DNA of 64,000 nt from JBEVJC01 sp040510375 (GCA_040510375.1 JBEVJC010000014.1:1-64000), one strand, 5' to 3'; shown: positions 35,816 through 44,749, numbered from the stretch's first letter. The notes: a model not told the origin generated them from the letters alone. Numbers and translations: made by a program.

Positions 35816-38650
35816 ATGACCCCGAAGACATTTTTGCTTATAGATACTGACATCTGGAAACGACTGGTTTCAAAAACTGAATTCAGTCACCACCTGAAAG
35901 AACTTGACTTTTGGATAACTCACGGGTATGTCGATCTACTGGTGCCTGATGTTCTTATTACCGAATGGAAAAAGCACCGTGAAGAGGAGCTGGCAAATAT
36001 TGAAACGTCCTTGAAAGGCCATAAGGAAGAAGCCCGACTCCGTAAGATATTCAGGGATTTTTCTGCGGAGTTCATCCAGCAGAAGGTCGATGAGACAAGG
36101 CAGACCTTGCGTTCACAACTAGATGTCATAGACAAACTGATCGGGGAAAAAGGATTGAAGATTGAAACACCGGCTTCCGTGCATGGGATGATCAGCGCGC
36201 AGCGCAAGGCGGGTAAAAGACCTTTCTGGAATACCAAAAAAGATCATACCAATGATGCCGAGCTAATTTTTTCAGCGTTCAATTATTTGAAAGAACAGGA
36301 ACAAGCGGAATTCTATTTCCTCTCGGGTAACACGAATGAATTTGCGAAGATGCCCGAAACAATTTTGCACTCGGACATCACCGACAATTTCCAGGGAATA
36401 TCCTGCCATTTTTATATTGACTTCGCAGACATCTATGATCCCTTTGACAAAAAAGGTATACAGCGGAGGACACCTGATTTCGAAAGGAGGTCAGGTAAGG
36501 TCCAAAACAGCATACCGGTTGACAGAACCAAACCGGTACTGGATCAGGTTTATGACTACCTCGTCAAACGGTTTGAACTCCTGCATATAATTCCCAAAGA
36601 GCTGTTTACTGTTCACTATCCCTTTGCGAAAGCTGATGTTTTTCCTTACAGGCCCGATCCGTATACGCTGGTAACGGATAACCAGGAAGTGTATGACCTG
36701 CTCACCCTAATCAAAATAGAGAATGATGAGATCACAACAGGAAAAGACCATATCAGGGACGCTGAAGACGAAAAAAAGATCAGGCTGATCTTCCGCTACC
36801 TGGCTGATAACCTGGTGGAGTGGATTGCTTTCAAGGAAAAGGATGCAGTGCCGCTTGTTTACAGTGGTCATCCGTTTTCCTGTCTTTGTTCACTGTGTAC
36901 ATACAAACGTTTCCAGTTCGCACATTTGTTGCACAGAGAACGGGAACCACAGGAAGAAGGTAGCGATGACTCCCTCGTCCATCAGCTCAGGTTTATTTAC
37001 GGGCAATATAAGATAGGTCGTTTTGTGGAAGCGGCAAAGTTGTACCAGGCCATATTTAACAACTACAAACCCCAGAGAGATATTATCTATTATATTCTCG
37101 CTTTCAACCTTCGCAATCTGGCGCCGTACCTGCAGCGCGATTATTGGGATAATTCCGAAATACGAAAGCTGGCCGGGGAGTTATTGAAGATCGACCTGGA
37201 CAAAGTATTCCGGGAGTGTAATCATCATTTTGAAGATGATCAGCTACTACAGTATATCCACGAGATACAGTTCATCAGCAACCCGTTCAAGAGAATGCAG
37301 GAAAAGCTGAATATCATTACTGATCATCACTATGGCCAGAATACGGGATTCAACCAGAATGTGCGGAGGCTTCGTGAGCTCTATACTACGACAGAGAACT
37401 TCCTTAATCAGAATGGTATTATTTACGATGTGAACGGGGATTATGAGAGCCTGGCAAGACAATATACAATGGGCCTGCTGGCTTCTTACGGCAACAACGA
37501 CCTGATGAGTGGAAAACTCATTCATTTTAATGATGATTTGTTAAATAAATTGTTGCTGGCGGGAAATGCGGAGGATATGCAGAAATTCCTGAACCGTTTC
37601 AAGCTGAAAGAGATTGAATACTATCAAACAGCCAGTGATGGAAACACATTTACCGATAGTTTTGAATACATGCTGGATAATCATAAGGCCGTTACGACAA
37701 TCTTTAAGAGCGGGAACGATCTTAATAAACGGTTTTTCTGGGACAGTTATAGTCAGGTCATATATAATGCCCTCACCCTTCTTGCTATGCTGAAAATGGA
37801 TAGGGACCTTATTAACCGGCTTGCAGTAAAGAGTCTTGTCCTGTTGGAGGAAGAAGGTGAATTGTTCTATTTCCAAATGTTGAAACATTTTCGGTTTTTC
37901 CTCTACCGCAAGAAGGATGTTCTTTCAGATGAAGTTCTGCAATCATATTATAAGGCTGCGTTGAAAAGCAAATTGTTCGGCACGGATAATTTCTTTGAGA
38001 CGATCGTGGGGCTAATGAACGACAGGAAGATCGAAATAGAATTGACGAATGAAGAGTTGAAGGTGGTGAACGAGGAGCTCCTGGATAAAATGAGTGAGTT
38101 AAAAACCAGCGACTGGTTCAGTGTCGGTAATATTTTCAAAACGATTGTGAATGAAGATCAAAAGGTGACAATACGGCAAACCGTGATGAACAAATTAAGC
38201 CATGACTTTGACGCCGGCCAGTATTATTTGGCAACAATGTTTGAGGTCCTTGTACCGGACCCCGGTTTTCAGGCCAAATATCTCCAAGAGGTGGAAAAGC
38301 TGATTGAAAAAGGACAGCAAAGGCGACTTTATGTGAATAAGGAATACTACACCGATAACAGGATCGATAATTTTTTTAACTATTGCCTGCACTTCGGAGT
38401 ACCTGTACCCGCAACAATCGCAACAAAGGCCCCGGACATGGGAGCCTATTACAGATGGCTCAATGATCCGGATAATTTCGATTATAAGAACTTCAACACA
38501 GACTGGCTGTATAATCATTTTACTACCTCCTTCAAAAGAAGGTTCCGCAAAAGCATGCGGCTAAAGGATCATTTACTCAATATTATTAGGACTGATCCCG
38601 ACACGGAGATTGAAAGAATATTTATTATGATCTACTGTTTTGATGATTGA
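35816..38650 (+). CDS. Large PIN-domain protein (DUF4935-like) with Cys cluster and helical C-terminal half
   Basis: The start at 35816 gives 944 residues. The upstream 30 codons are rejected because a Bacteroidota -7-like box (TACCTTCG, 35783-35790) falls inside them. Residues 1-215 form a PIN nuclease domain with Asp10, Asp12, Glu50, Asp147 and Glu149 in family positions. The last acidic position is Asn174 (Gly-Asn-Thr-Asn-Glu-Phe), a possible catalytic change. Near residue 365 is a Cys-x-Cys-x-x-Cys cluster like a zinc site. The rest, about 550 residues, is helical and repeat-like. PIN proteins cleave RNA. An isolated large PIN/helical-repeat protein between mobile-element remnants may be an anti-phage or stress ribonuclease (inference). 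Confidence 0.7.
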   Translation: MTPKTFLLIDTDIWKRLVSKTEFSHHLKELDFWITHGYVDLLVPDVLITEWKKHREEELANIETSLKGHKEEARLRKIFRDFSAEFIQQKVDETRQTLRSQLDVIDKLIGEKGLKIETPASVHGMISAQRKAGKRPFWNTKKDHTNDAELIFSAFNYLKEQEQAEFYFLSGNTNEFAKMPETILHSDITDNFQGISCHFYIDFADIYDPFDKKGIQRRTPDFERRSGKVQNSIPVDRTKPVLDQVYDYLVKRFELLHIIPKELFTVHYPFAKADVFPYRPDPYTLVTDNQEVYDLLTLIKIENDEITTGKDHIRDAEDEKKIRLIFRYLADNLVEWIAFKEKDAVPLVYSGHPFSCLCSLCTYKRFQFAHLLHREREPQEEGSDDSLVHQLRFIYGQYKIGRFVEAAKLYQAIFNNYKPQRDIIYYILAFNLRNLAPYLQRDYWDNSEIRKLAGELLKIDLDKVFRECNHHFEDDQLLQYIHEIQFISNPFKRMQEKLNIITDHHYGQNTGFNQNVRRLRELYTTTENFLNQNGIIYDVNGDYESLARQYTMGLLASYGNNDLMSGKLIHFNDDLLNKLLLAGNAEDMQKFLNRFKLKEIEYYQTASDGNTFTDSFEYMLDNHKAVTTIFKSGNDLNKRFFWDSYSQVIYNALTLLAMLKMDRDLINRLAVKSLVLLEEEGELFYFQMLKHFRFFLYRKKDVLSDEVLQSYYKAALKSKLFGTDNFFETIVGLMNDRKIEIELTNEELKVVNEELLDKMSELKTSDWFSVGNIFKTIVNEDQKVTIRQTVMNKLSHDFDAGQYYLATMFEVLVPDPGFQAKYLQEVEKLIEKGQQRRLYVNKEYYTDNRIDNFFNYCLHFGVPVPATIATKAPDMGAYYRWLNDPDNFDYKNFNTDWLYNHFTTSFKRRFRKSMRLKDHLLNIIRTDPDTEIERIFIMIYCFDD

Positions 38651-39010
38651 TCATTCGCTGGTCTTTTCGCTTCCTACATTCGCTAAAAAATATCTCCTAA
38701 ACGAAATTTGAGCTATAACCCAGACTATGAGTTGCATAAAGAAGATGCAGAATTTACTAGCTTTTCTATTCTTGCTTAACGCAATCCTTTCATAGAGAGA
38801 TGAGTCGTATTGTCGAATTAATTCTCTCTTACCCCAATTATTTTGAATGGCCTCAATTTCATAGAAATTCCGTTCGTTCTCGTCTTGAATTTACACAATA
38901 GCTGAATCTTGTGCGGCCAACTCACCTGTAGCGGGCCACCTAATTTCCAAAGCACTGGTTGGTATTTTTTCGCTTGAGAGGATTTCCCAACCACCGGTTA
39001 GGAAATCCAT
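38651..39010 (-). pseudogene. DUF1016/YhcG-family nuclease remnant
   Basis: One frame of 120 codons contains an internal stop after codon 39. The downstream part has the clear DUF1016 N-terminal signature: Asn-Phe-Tyr-Glu-Ile-Glu-Ala-Ile-x-Asn-Asn-Trp, then Arg-Glu-Leu-x-Arg-Gln-x-x-Ser-Ser-Leu-Tyr-Glu-Arg-x-Ala-Leu-Ser-Lys. Soon after it turns into an unrelated hydrophobic tail, so the PDDEXK nuclease half is lost. Intact relatives have roughly 330-380 residues. DUF1016 genes are common cargo of mobile elements and are associated with restriction-type loci. It converges on the PIN gene with no gap. Confidence 0.7.
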
Positions 39011-39031
39011 CAGGAAGTTTATCTAGTTCCT

Positions 39032-39238
39032 TTAAATCTTAGTTTTCATGAATCCGAGGGCAACCGCGGCATCGTGAACTTTACGTACTAATTCACTAGG
39101 CTGTGCTTTCTTATGCGCCTGCTTTAATTGGTCAGAAGATATTCCCCATTTATTTGACCAATATCTTACTTCGAAATCCTGATTAATATTAATCAAATCT
39201 CTGTCGGGATGACCTGTGTCTTTAGGATTGTCTGCCAT
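39032..39238 (-). CDS. DUF3606 small protein
   Basis: The 68-residue product fits DUF3606: an Asp-x-Asp-x-Ile-Asn-Ile-Asn start, Phe-Glu-Val-Arg-Tyr-Trp, a Trp-Gly-Ile-Ser-x-x-Gln-Leu-x-x-Ala helix and a final Val-x-x-Ala-Ala helix. Members are small cytoplasmic proteins of unknown function, frequent in plasmids and integrated elements. A nested inverted repeat lies 36 bp upstream of the start. Confidence 0.8.
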   Translation of the reverse strand: MADNPKDTGHPDRDLININQDFEVRYWSNKWGISSDQLKQAHKKAQPSELVRKVHDAAVALGFMKTKI

Positions 39239-39273
39239 AGTCTTTAATTGTTAACGTTAAAAAAACGAATATA

Positions 39274-39320
39274 TATGTTAGAGGTCGCCAATTATTACGG
39301 TTTGCCGTAATCCTAACATA
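39274..39320. promoter_or_regulatory. Inverted repeats upstream of the DUF3606 gene
   Basis: An inner hairpin (ATTACGG-TTTG-CCGTAAT, 39294-39311) lies inside an outer 7-8 bp pair (TATGTTAG and CTAACATA, 39274-39320). The axes differ by about 5 bp. The arrangement could be a regulatory protein site or an RNA structure in the DUF3606 leader. Confidence 0.35.
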
Positions 39321-39462
39321 ATAAAACTAGAAAACTATGTTACGTTGAGGCGTATTTAATTAAAGCATAAATCCTGATGTCTTCCGTGACAGTTCCCCGC
39401 AATTAAAAAAATGTAAGTAACACATCAATATTCACAGAATGAACTCCTAATCTAAATCAAAA

Positions 39463-39630
39463 CTAAGCTACATTATTTCTTCCCGAGTGTTGGTACTCAT
39501 TCATCTGGGCATTGATCTGGAGTTTCTCTGTGATTCGGCTTCGAACTTCCTCTTGCCTGAATGCCGCAACATTTGATTTCCCCAAGAGTTCCATTAACAG
39601 GAAATTGCTCTCAATAACTATATCTTCATT
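39463..39630 (-). pseudogene. Orphan 55-codon C-terminal fragment
   Basis: Frame open after a TAA, with no start until an internal Met. It is helix-rich and charged (Phe-Arg-Gln-Glu-Glu-Val-Arg-Ser-Arg-Ile-Thr-Glu-Lys-Leu), so it looks like true coding sequence that has lost its upstream part. The Met at 39594 could in principle start a 43-residue peptide. Family unknown. It lies at the 3' end of the conjugative-element operon and is probably element debris. Confidence 0.35.
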
Positions 39631-39795
39631 TTACCCGTAACCGAAATGTCTCGGGCTCTACTCCTTTGCTCCGTAATAATTAATAAATATTAAACCGCGT
39701 GTCAAAGTGATTTCAATATGAAACTCCATTTACCAACCTCCTAGCAAGAATTTGAGTTTACGGTCATAAACAATTTCAATTCCCCACACTTAAAT

Positions 39796-40113
39796 TCATA
39801 AGGATTTTTTCGGCTCAAAGAGAAGGGCAAGATCGCTCCAAAGGAAATATACCCGTGATCGGATTTTATATGGTTTAAGCTTGCCTATACGCACCCAGTC
39901 ATAAATAGTAGGACGTGTAACCCCAAGCATTAGGCATACTTCATTGATTTTGTACAATGGCTTATAAACAAGACCCGGTACATCAAATTCAATTTTTTGT
40001 TTCTGGTTAGGCATGTTCTTCGCCAGCTCCTCCTGAACAATAATTCGCAATTGACTCCAGAAATCATCCGGACTCAGGGGGAAAAGGATGGGCTGACTTT
40101 GAATAGTCTTCAT
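39796..40113 (-). CDS. Excisionase-like helix-turn-helix protein
   Basis: The start at 40113 (105 residues) overlaps the upstream stop by 4 bp (ATGA) and is preferred to the longer frame from 40179. The C-terminal half is a MerR/excisionase-type helix-turn-helix (Tyr-Lys-Ile-Asn-Glu-Val-Cys-x-Met-Leu-Gly-Val-Thr-Arg-Pro-Thr-Ile-Tyr-Asp-Trp), with a wing ending Tyr-Phe-Leu-Trp-x-Asp-Leu. A longer N-terminal helix would support dimerisation. Such HTH_17 proteins regulate or aid excision of integrated elements. Last gene of the minus-strand element operon. Confidence 0.8.
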   Translation of the reverse strand: MKTIQSQPILFPLSPDDFWSQLRIIVQEELAKNMPNQKQKIEFDVPGLVYKPLYKINEVCLMLGVTRPTIYDWVRIGKLKPYKIRSRVYFLWSDLALLFEPKKSL

Positions 40114-40394
40114 GCTTGAAGAATGCGAATTTTTGAGCTTCCAGGACTGTAGGATGGAATGTATTCCAGATAACCACACTCGCTCAAATCATTAATGCAT
40201 TTATTATAAGTTGATCGAGAACTAATTTTGGCTAAAGCCATAAAGAGCTCCCGTTGCGCAACAATAGTTCCCGACTGGCATTCTTTAGAATACAGCACTA
40301 TTATAGCCAGGTACAGGCTTATATGCTTCGAGCCAATCCGAGGGTCGGCTTGTGCACGGCCTAAAAAGCTCGATATCGTGTGATTTAATTCCAC
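40110..40394 (-). CDS. Winged-helix-type element protein
   Basis: The 94-residue protein starts at a GTG directly adjoining the TAA of the upstream gene, suggesting coupled translation. Its middle (Arg-Glu-Leu-Phe-x-Ala-Leu-Ala-Lys-Ile-Ser-Ser-Arg-Ser-Thr-Tyr-Asn-Lys) has the helix-turn-helix layout seen in replication-initiator or MarR-like winged helices, followed by Leu-Ser-Glu-Cys-Gly-Tyr-Leu-Glu-Tyr, a typical wing. Homologous small genes accompany HTH_17 genes in Bacteroidota elements. A DNA-binding role in element regulation is probable. Confidence 0.65.
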   Translation of the reverse strand: MELNHTISSFLGRAQADPRIGSKHISLYLAIIVLYSKECQSGTIVAQRELFMALAKISSRSTYNKCINDLSECGYLEYIPSYSPGSSKIRILQA

Positions 40395-41534
40395 TTAGAC
40401 TGATAGGCCTTTGTTGGAGCCGTTCCTCTTTTTTGGTAAGAGTTGGTTAGATTTTTCAGCAAGCGAGGGATCAGTTTTGGGCTTTTTCTGAGTTTTCACT
40501 TTCTCTCCCCCGGTTTGACTTAAGTCCAATGTCTGGTTTTCAGACTTCTCTTTTTTCGCGCCCTCCGGCTTAAGCATAATCTCCTGTTTCTCCTTCTGAG
40601 AAAATGATTGCATCTTGCCGTTAAACAAACTGATCCCTTTAAATTGCGGATTTGCTTCAATATAGACCTTTGTCTCAGTACCGTTATATTGCATTGTGAC
40701 TGACTGATTGTTGCCCTTTTCCAGGGATTTGATCAATTTCTCCTTATCCACTGGGTTACCCAATTCTTTAATAGGATAATAACTAAGCGCTTCCTTCAAG
40801 TCAAAACCATAGTTCTGGTGGAATTGTTTGCGTTCGAAATTGCCGTTCTTGTCTTTTGCACCGAAATCCAATTGCACCCAGGCGTTGTATTTCTGGTCCT
40901 GTTTATCTGTCAATTCTTTGTAAACAGACCGGCCTTCCAGAAGATTATACGCCTCTTTCAATGTTACCCCCTGCCCTTTATTGATGTAAAAGGTCTGCGC
41001 CAGGGCAGGACCGTCCTTTTCCTTATCCACGCGCACATCGTATTTGTTGAAGAAATACATATCGCTCGTATCTGACTTCCGGAAATGTAATACCGCCTCA
41101 GTATTCTTCTTGTTAATCTCACCCTGGAAATGCAGTCTGAATTCAGCAGCACCTCTGCCAATTTCCTTTTCGATACCAGAACTTAATACCTCTCCAAAAC
41201 CCATGTACTTTACGTTGTCTTTTAAGTACTTTAAATTAGCCTCGTTCATAATTTTGTATTTTTTATTTTGAAATATTTGAGCCATCATATTTTCCATGTC
41301 TGTTCCTCGCCAATATCTTTCCGAAAGCATGCGTGCATAATTTCTATCGGTGTCAGTACCGCCCCATAATTTTTCGACGTTGACAATAAGAGTTTCCATA
41401 CGCGCTAGATCTTGGATTTCCTCTTCAGTGGTGGCCTCCACCTGATCATGCAGTGGATCGTAAAAAGCAGCTTTCCAATCAAAAGACTGAAATAGCTTCT
41501 CTAAATGCCAGTCAGCAAATTTCATTGGATCCAT
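40395..41534 (-). CDS. DUF3945-like conjugative-element protein
   Basis: The 379-residue soluble protein has a charged N-terminal helical part, then Leu-Lys-Tyr-Leu-Lys-Asp-Asn-Val-Lys-Tyr-Met-Gly-Phe-Gly-Glu, two beta-rich repeats about Phe-x-Leu-His-Phe-x-Gly-Glu and Trp-Val-Gln-Leu-Asp-Phe, and a Lys/Gln-rich low-complexity tail from about residue 330. This matches proteins annotated DUF3945-like that are conserved in Bacteroidota conjugative elements. Their function is unknown. It adjoins the GTG-started winged-helix gene and lies 60 bp after traN. Confidence 0.65.
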   Translation of the reverse strand: MDPMKFADWHLEKLFQSFDWKAAFYDPLHDQVEATTEEEIQDLARMETLIVNVEKLWGGTDTDRNYARMLSERYWRGTDMENMMAQIFQNKKYKIMNEANLKYLKDNVKYMGFGEVLSSGIEKEIGRGAAEFRLHFQGEINKKNTEAVLHFRKSDTSDMYFFNKYDVRVDKEKDGPALAQTFYINKGQGVTLKEAYNLLEGRSVYKELTDKQDQKYNAWVQLDFGAKDKNGNFERKQFHQNYGFDLKEALSYYPIKELGNPVDKEKLIKSLEKGNNQSVTMQYNGTETKVYIEANPQFKGISLFNGKMQSFSQKEKQEIMLKPEGAKKEKSENQTLDLSQTGGEKVKTQKKPKTDPSLAEKSNQLLPKKRNGSNKGLSV

Positions 41535-41594
41535 ATCATTCCTTAATACATTGTTTTTTAAAAAGCATTAGTCACCTCCACGAACTCCATAGCA

Positions 41595-42362
41595 TCAATT
41601 CAGGTCCGTCAAGACTACCGACCTGACCAAATGACGATTCCGAACTTTCATGTGAAGATGCCTCCCACCGTTCTCCTCAAATAGTTGAACATCGAGATGC
41701 TTTCCATCGGGTAGAGTGAACTTATCAAAGGCTAGTACAAGGGCAGATTTTGTAAACGCCGGAATTCGTGATGGATTTCCTGCAACTAAAACAGGCACAA
41801 GTTCGATTTCCTGAATGGCTGACCTTTTATTTTTTTTGCTGTTCCTTATCTCAAATTTTAAAACATCAACATCGAACGCAATAGGACTATTGTTCTCCAT
41901 AACCAGATTGAAGAAGATTACATCATCCTTTATATAGATCCCCGCCACTCGGCACTGCATGTTGTACTTTCGGTCCTTAATAGAAAATATTCGTTCTCTT
42001 AATCTCAGCAGTGACTTCGCATAATCACTGATAGAAATATGCCTTTCAGAGTCCAGATGATACACGAGCGTGTCGACCTCACTTACAGGATGAACAATGA
42101 ACGCATACACCTCCCCGGTCTTGGTAACAACACTTAAAGTTGTAGTATCCTGAGCCTTGTTATTTGCCTTCACTAGTAGCACATTGTTAGCTCCGGGAAC
42201 TTGCTGCACAAGTACTTTACTGGAACCGCGATCAACATGAATGACTGGATCTCTAAATATCAGACTAACGGTTTTTTTCGGAGAAATTGCAATTACTCTG
42301 GTTTGAGCGGAGGCGGTATAACAAAGCGCCAAAATCCACAAAAAACTCAATAATTTTCTCAT
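41595..42362 (-). CDS. traN: Conjugative transposon protein TraN
   Basis: The 255-residue exported protein has a signal peptide (about 1-19, ending Ala-Ser-Ala-Gln), then a DUF4138/TraN pattern: a strand-rich domain with Lys-x-x-Ser-Leu-Ile-Phe and Val-Leu-Leu-Val-Lys-Ala-Asn, followed by a C-terminal domain ending in a Leu-Asn tail. TraN belongs to the periplasmic/outer-membrane core of the CTnDOT mating channel and probably corresponds to VirB9. The usual length is slightly longer (about 280-330). Its start overlaps traM by 4 bp. Confidence 0.88.
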   Translation of the reverse strand: MRKLLSFLWILALCYTASAQTRVIAISPKKTVSLIFRDPVIHVDRGSSKVLVQQVPGANNVLLVKANNKAQDTTTLSVVTKTGEVYAFIVHPVSEVDTLVYHLDSERHISISDYAKSLLRLRERIFSIKDRKYNMQCRVAGIYIKDDVIFFNLVMENNSPIAFDVDVLKFEIRNSKKNKRSAIQEIELVPVLVAGNPSRIPAFTKSALVLAFDKFTLPDGKHLDVQLFEENGGRHLHMKVRNRHLVRSVVLTDLN

Positions 42363-43630
42363 TTTGAAAAGTTTTGATCGTAAATAAATATTTTGTGACC
42401 AGCTCTAACCTGGACTTTTACCAGCTTCGCCTTTTTGCCCAAGAAGGTTTTCGCAGTTTCAATTCCTGCATTAGCAGCTTGCATACCGATCGATGGGTCC
42501 AATGATGTCAAATTGATACCCTGAATTGAATTACCTGTAGATTGTTTAACCACGTCCCTTGAAATAGCCCCGGGGATGAATAAACCTGCGATGCCATCTA
42601 AATCATAAACACTCATTTTAACCTGGAAAATGTGGCTGAGATAAAGAACAGAATTAATGGATATAATCAATCGTTCATTATTGAGCGCAGCCTGCCCGTA
42701 AACGAAAGTGCCCTTAGGAATCTTTGCATTGCTGATAAAGACATCCCGCAGTAGTCGCATTTTAACGACTGAACCATTCACTAATGTCTGGTTTTCATGA
42801 ATTACCGCCTCGATTGCGTTTGAAGTCCCTAACGACCTTTCCTCTGAAATCAGGTTGTAAAAGCCGTCAACGTCGTTACTGTCCTCTGGAGTAGTGTCGA
42901 TTAGGCCAATAGCGCCGCGTGGATCTAGGTTGAAAACCGTATCAGCCGGTACATCCGGCTCTTTTTTCGAAACCCCTGGTGTAGACTGTTGCGGATTCTG
43001 TACATCAATGATTTTGTCGAGCACCGAGTTTAGCTGTGCTAACTCAGGATCTTCTTCACTTTTCGACCCCTCCAACTCCTTAATCATTTTCTCCAGCTGA
43101 TGTAACTCTGCGGACAACTCTGGGTTTGAAGAAGTCTCCATGGTCTGGTGAGAACCACGAGAAGCTTCACGTTGCGAACCCGCAAGTACATCGTTTAGTT
43201 TCGCAAGCTTTTGGTAAACCTTTTCCTCATTTGGATCGGCATATTTGCTTTCCGTGGCACCAAAGTGATCCAGATTTGTATCCTGCCAGGTCATTTTCTC
43301 AGCAAAAGACATTGAGTTTGAAGGAAAGTCTGGACGAATGTCAAGGCCGTTTTGATAGTAGGGATCCTCTTTCATTAGCGCCTTTAACTTCACTGAATCA
43401 GCCGCAGCACGGTCGTAATATCCCATTTTGTCTATTTCCTTTCCTTCCTTGAATTTTGCATCCGGGAGTTGTAAGTTTAATCCAGGGTTGGCATTAGTGA
43501 CAGTTTGGGCATCTGCCTTCTGCCCACCACCCAGAGCCCAGAAAATCATGGTCAGAAATGGAATCACGAGTAGAGGGACTATTGTGAGAAATTTTCGTTT
43601 TCGCCTAAGCGCGGGAGAGATTTGTTGCAT
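42359..43630 (-). CDS. traM: Conjugative transposon protein TraM
   Basis: The 423-residue protein has a basic N-terminus and one membrane span (about 15-35, ending Ala-Leu-Gly-Gly-Gly), a long acidic/Gln-rich periplasmic linker with predicted coiled segments (about 130-220) and a C-terminal beta domain with Gly-Thr-Phe-Val-Tyr-Gly and Gly-Ile-Ala-Gly-Leu-Phe-Ile-Pro-Gly, which corresponds to the VirB10/TrbI barrel portion of the channel. It bridges inner and outer membranes. It lies between traL (3 bp) and traN (4-bp overlap), as in CTnDOT. Confidence 0.9.
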   Translation of the reverse strand: MQQISPALRRKRKFLTIVPLLVIPFLTMIFWALGGGQKADAQTVTNANPGLNLQLPDAKFKEGKEIDKMGYYDRAAADSVKLKALMKEDPYYQNGLDIRPDFPSNSMSFAEKMTWQDTNLDHFGATESKYADPNEEKVYQKLAKLNDVLAGSQREASRGSHQTMETSSNPELSAELHQLEKMIKELEGSKSEEDPELAQLNSVLDKIIDVQNPQQSTPGVSKKEPDVPADTVFNLDPRGAIGLIDTTPEDSNDVDGFYNLISEERSLGTSNAIEAVIHENQTLVNGSVVKMRLLRDVFISNAKIPKGTFVYGQAALNNERLIISINSVLYLSHIFQVKMSVYDLDGIAGLFIPGAISRDVVKQSTGNSIQGINLTSLDPSIGMQAANAGIETAKTFLGKKAKLVKVQVRAGHKIFIYDQNFSK

Positions 43631-43633
43631 AAA

Positions 43634-44125
43634 CTATTGTTTAGATTTTTGAAGATTATATAAGTGCACCAACCGCATTGTGCTATCCAGCAAGCCCGGG
43701 TGAGTCTTGAGAATGCTGTCTACTTTCAATTTTCCTGCATGGAAGGCTCGGAGACTATCCAGAAAATGATGAAAACTCCTGGCACGCTGATACTCCTGCT
43801 CGCTGATTCGCACTTCAGTCCTGGTAGTCTCATCTCCATTTGCAGTCATAAACTCCGATGTTTTGATCTGGCTGATTCTTAATGCCGGTACAGGTTTAGA
43901 AATGAACGGCGCTACCACCGTGCAAACGCTGAGACCCCCGGAGACGATTATGAAAGCAAACACAGCCCGCTTCTTCCCTTTATGCGATTGTTTGTCCATC
44001 CAATTATTCAAGAATAATGTCCAACGTTTTTGAACTGTTAAGACTGCCTTGACAATCCTGTCCGCAACCTTATCCTTCATTTTTGATTGGGTCTGGTCGG
44101 TAATTATTTTCGCTTTCATTTTCAC
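43634..44125 (-). CDS. traL: TraL-like conjugation membrane protein
   Basis: The 163-residue protein has a basic cytoplasmic N-terminus, one membrane span (about 58-80, Val-Phe-Ala-Phe-Ile-Ile-Val-Ser-Gly-Gly) and a short charged periplasmic segment. Sequence alone is weakly diagnostic. The traL assignment rests on topology and on the invariant position between traK and traM in CTnDOT-like operons. It is a probable accessory inner-membrane component of the mating channel. Confidence 0.65.
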   Translation of the reverse strand: MKMKAKIITDQTQSKMKDKVADRIVKAVLTVQKRWTLFLNNWMDKQSHKGKKRAVFAFIIVSGGLSVCTVVAPFISKPVPALRISQIKTSEFMTANGDETTRTEVRISEQEYQRARSFHHFLDSLRAFHAGKLKVDSILKTHPGLLDSTMRLVHLYNLQKSKQ

Positions 44126-44128
44126 AGT

Positions 44129-44749
44129 CTATCTGTTTTGAACCTTTATGTCTTTATTTTCAATAGTCGACCACCGTTCAATCAGGAACCCGTGTGGATT
44201 ATTATCTGACCGGCTGACTTCTCGTAAGAAGCCTTCTGTTATCAGATTTCGGGAAACAATTGAGGTGGTGCGTATAATTTTCTGTGATGCATAACACCGG
44301 AAATAGTAAGGCGAACTTGCCATGCTAACAGATACGCTGTCTATTTTTATTTGTTGGCTCACATTTCCGGAAATGAGGTTGATGTAAAACCCGCTCTCCT
44401 TCAGGTTGTCGTATTGGCGCTTGGCAGATGCATCAGCCAGGTACAGTGCCTTGGTTATGTTTGCCTGTATTACCTTCTCATCTGGATCCAGAGAAAAGAA
44501 AAGCTGGTGGAAGTTTTTCACATGGTCTCTTCCTTCAACAGGCAAATTTTCCCGTCGGTCGGATGAATACGCCTGAATCGCTTTATCATTAGCCAGCACA
44601 TAGACCTGGGACTGAATTTGCCCGACCAGCCTGAAACTGCGGTAAATCGCAAAAGCCGATAAAAGAAAACAGCCAAGCACCACCAACAGGGTGAATCCCT
44701 TCACATACTTGAAAGCTGTATCAATGTTTTTCATTTGCCTGAACATCAC
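44129..44749 (-). CDS. traK: Conjugative transposon protein TraK
   Basis: The 206-residue protein has a single N-terminal membrane span (about 17-38, Phe-Thr-Leu-Leu-Val-Val-Leu-Gly-Cys-Phe), followed by a periplasmic domain with the family motifs Tyr-Val-Leu-Ala-Asn-Asp-Lys-Ala, a Lys-Asn-Phe-His-x-Leu-Phe-Phe-Ser-Leu-Asp-Pro-Asp segment and Ile-Asn-Leu-Ile-Ser-Gly. This matches TraK, the VirB8-like assembly factor. The gene overlaps traJ by 4 bp. Met6 is an alternative start. Confidence 0.9.
   Translation of the reverse strand: MMFRQMKNIDTAFKYVKGFTLLVVLGCFLLSAFAIYRSFRLVGQIQSQVYVLANDKAIQAYSSDRRENLPVEGRDHVKNFHQLFFSLDPDEKVIQANITKALYLADASAKRQYDNLKESGFYINLISGNVSQQIKIDSVSVSMASSPYYFRCYASQKIIRTTSIVSRNLITEGFLREVSRSDNNPHGFLIERWSTIENKDIKVQNR

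Larger units (their letters stand above)
39239..39795. other. Intergenic stretch with operator-like repeats and a C-terminal gene fragment
   Basis: About 560 bp without an intact gene. The left part holds the inverted repeats at 39274-39320. On the minus strand, 39463-39630 is an orphan 55-codon frame (annotated separately). Elsewhere I see only AT-rich sequence. Confidence 0.4.
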
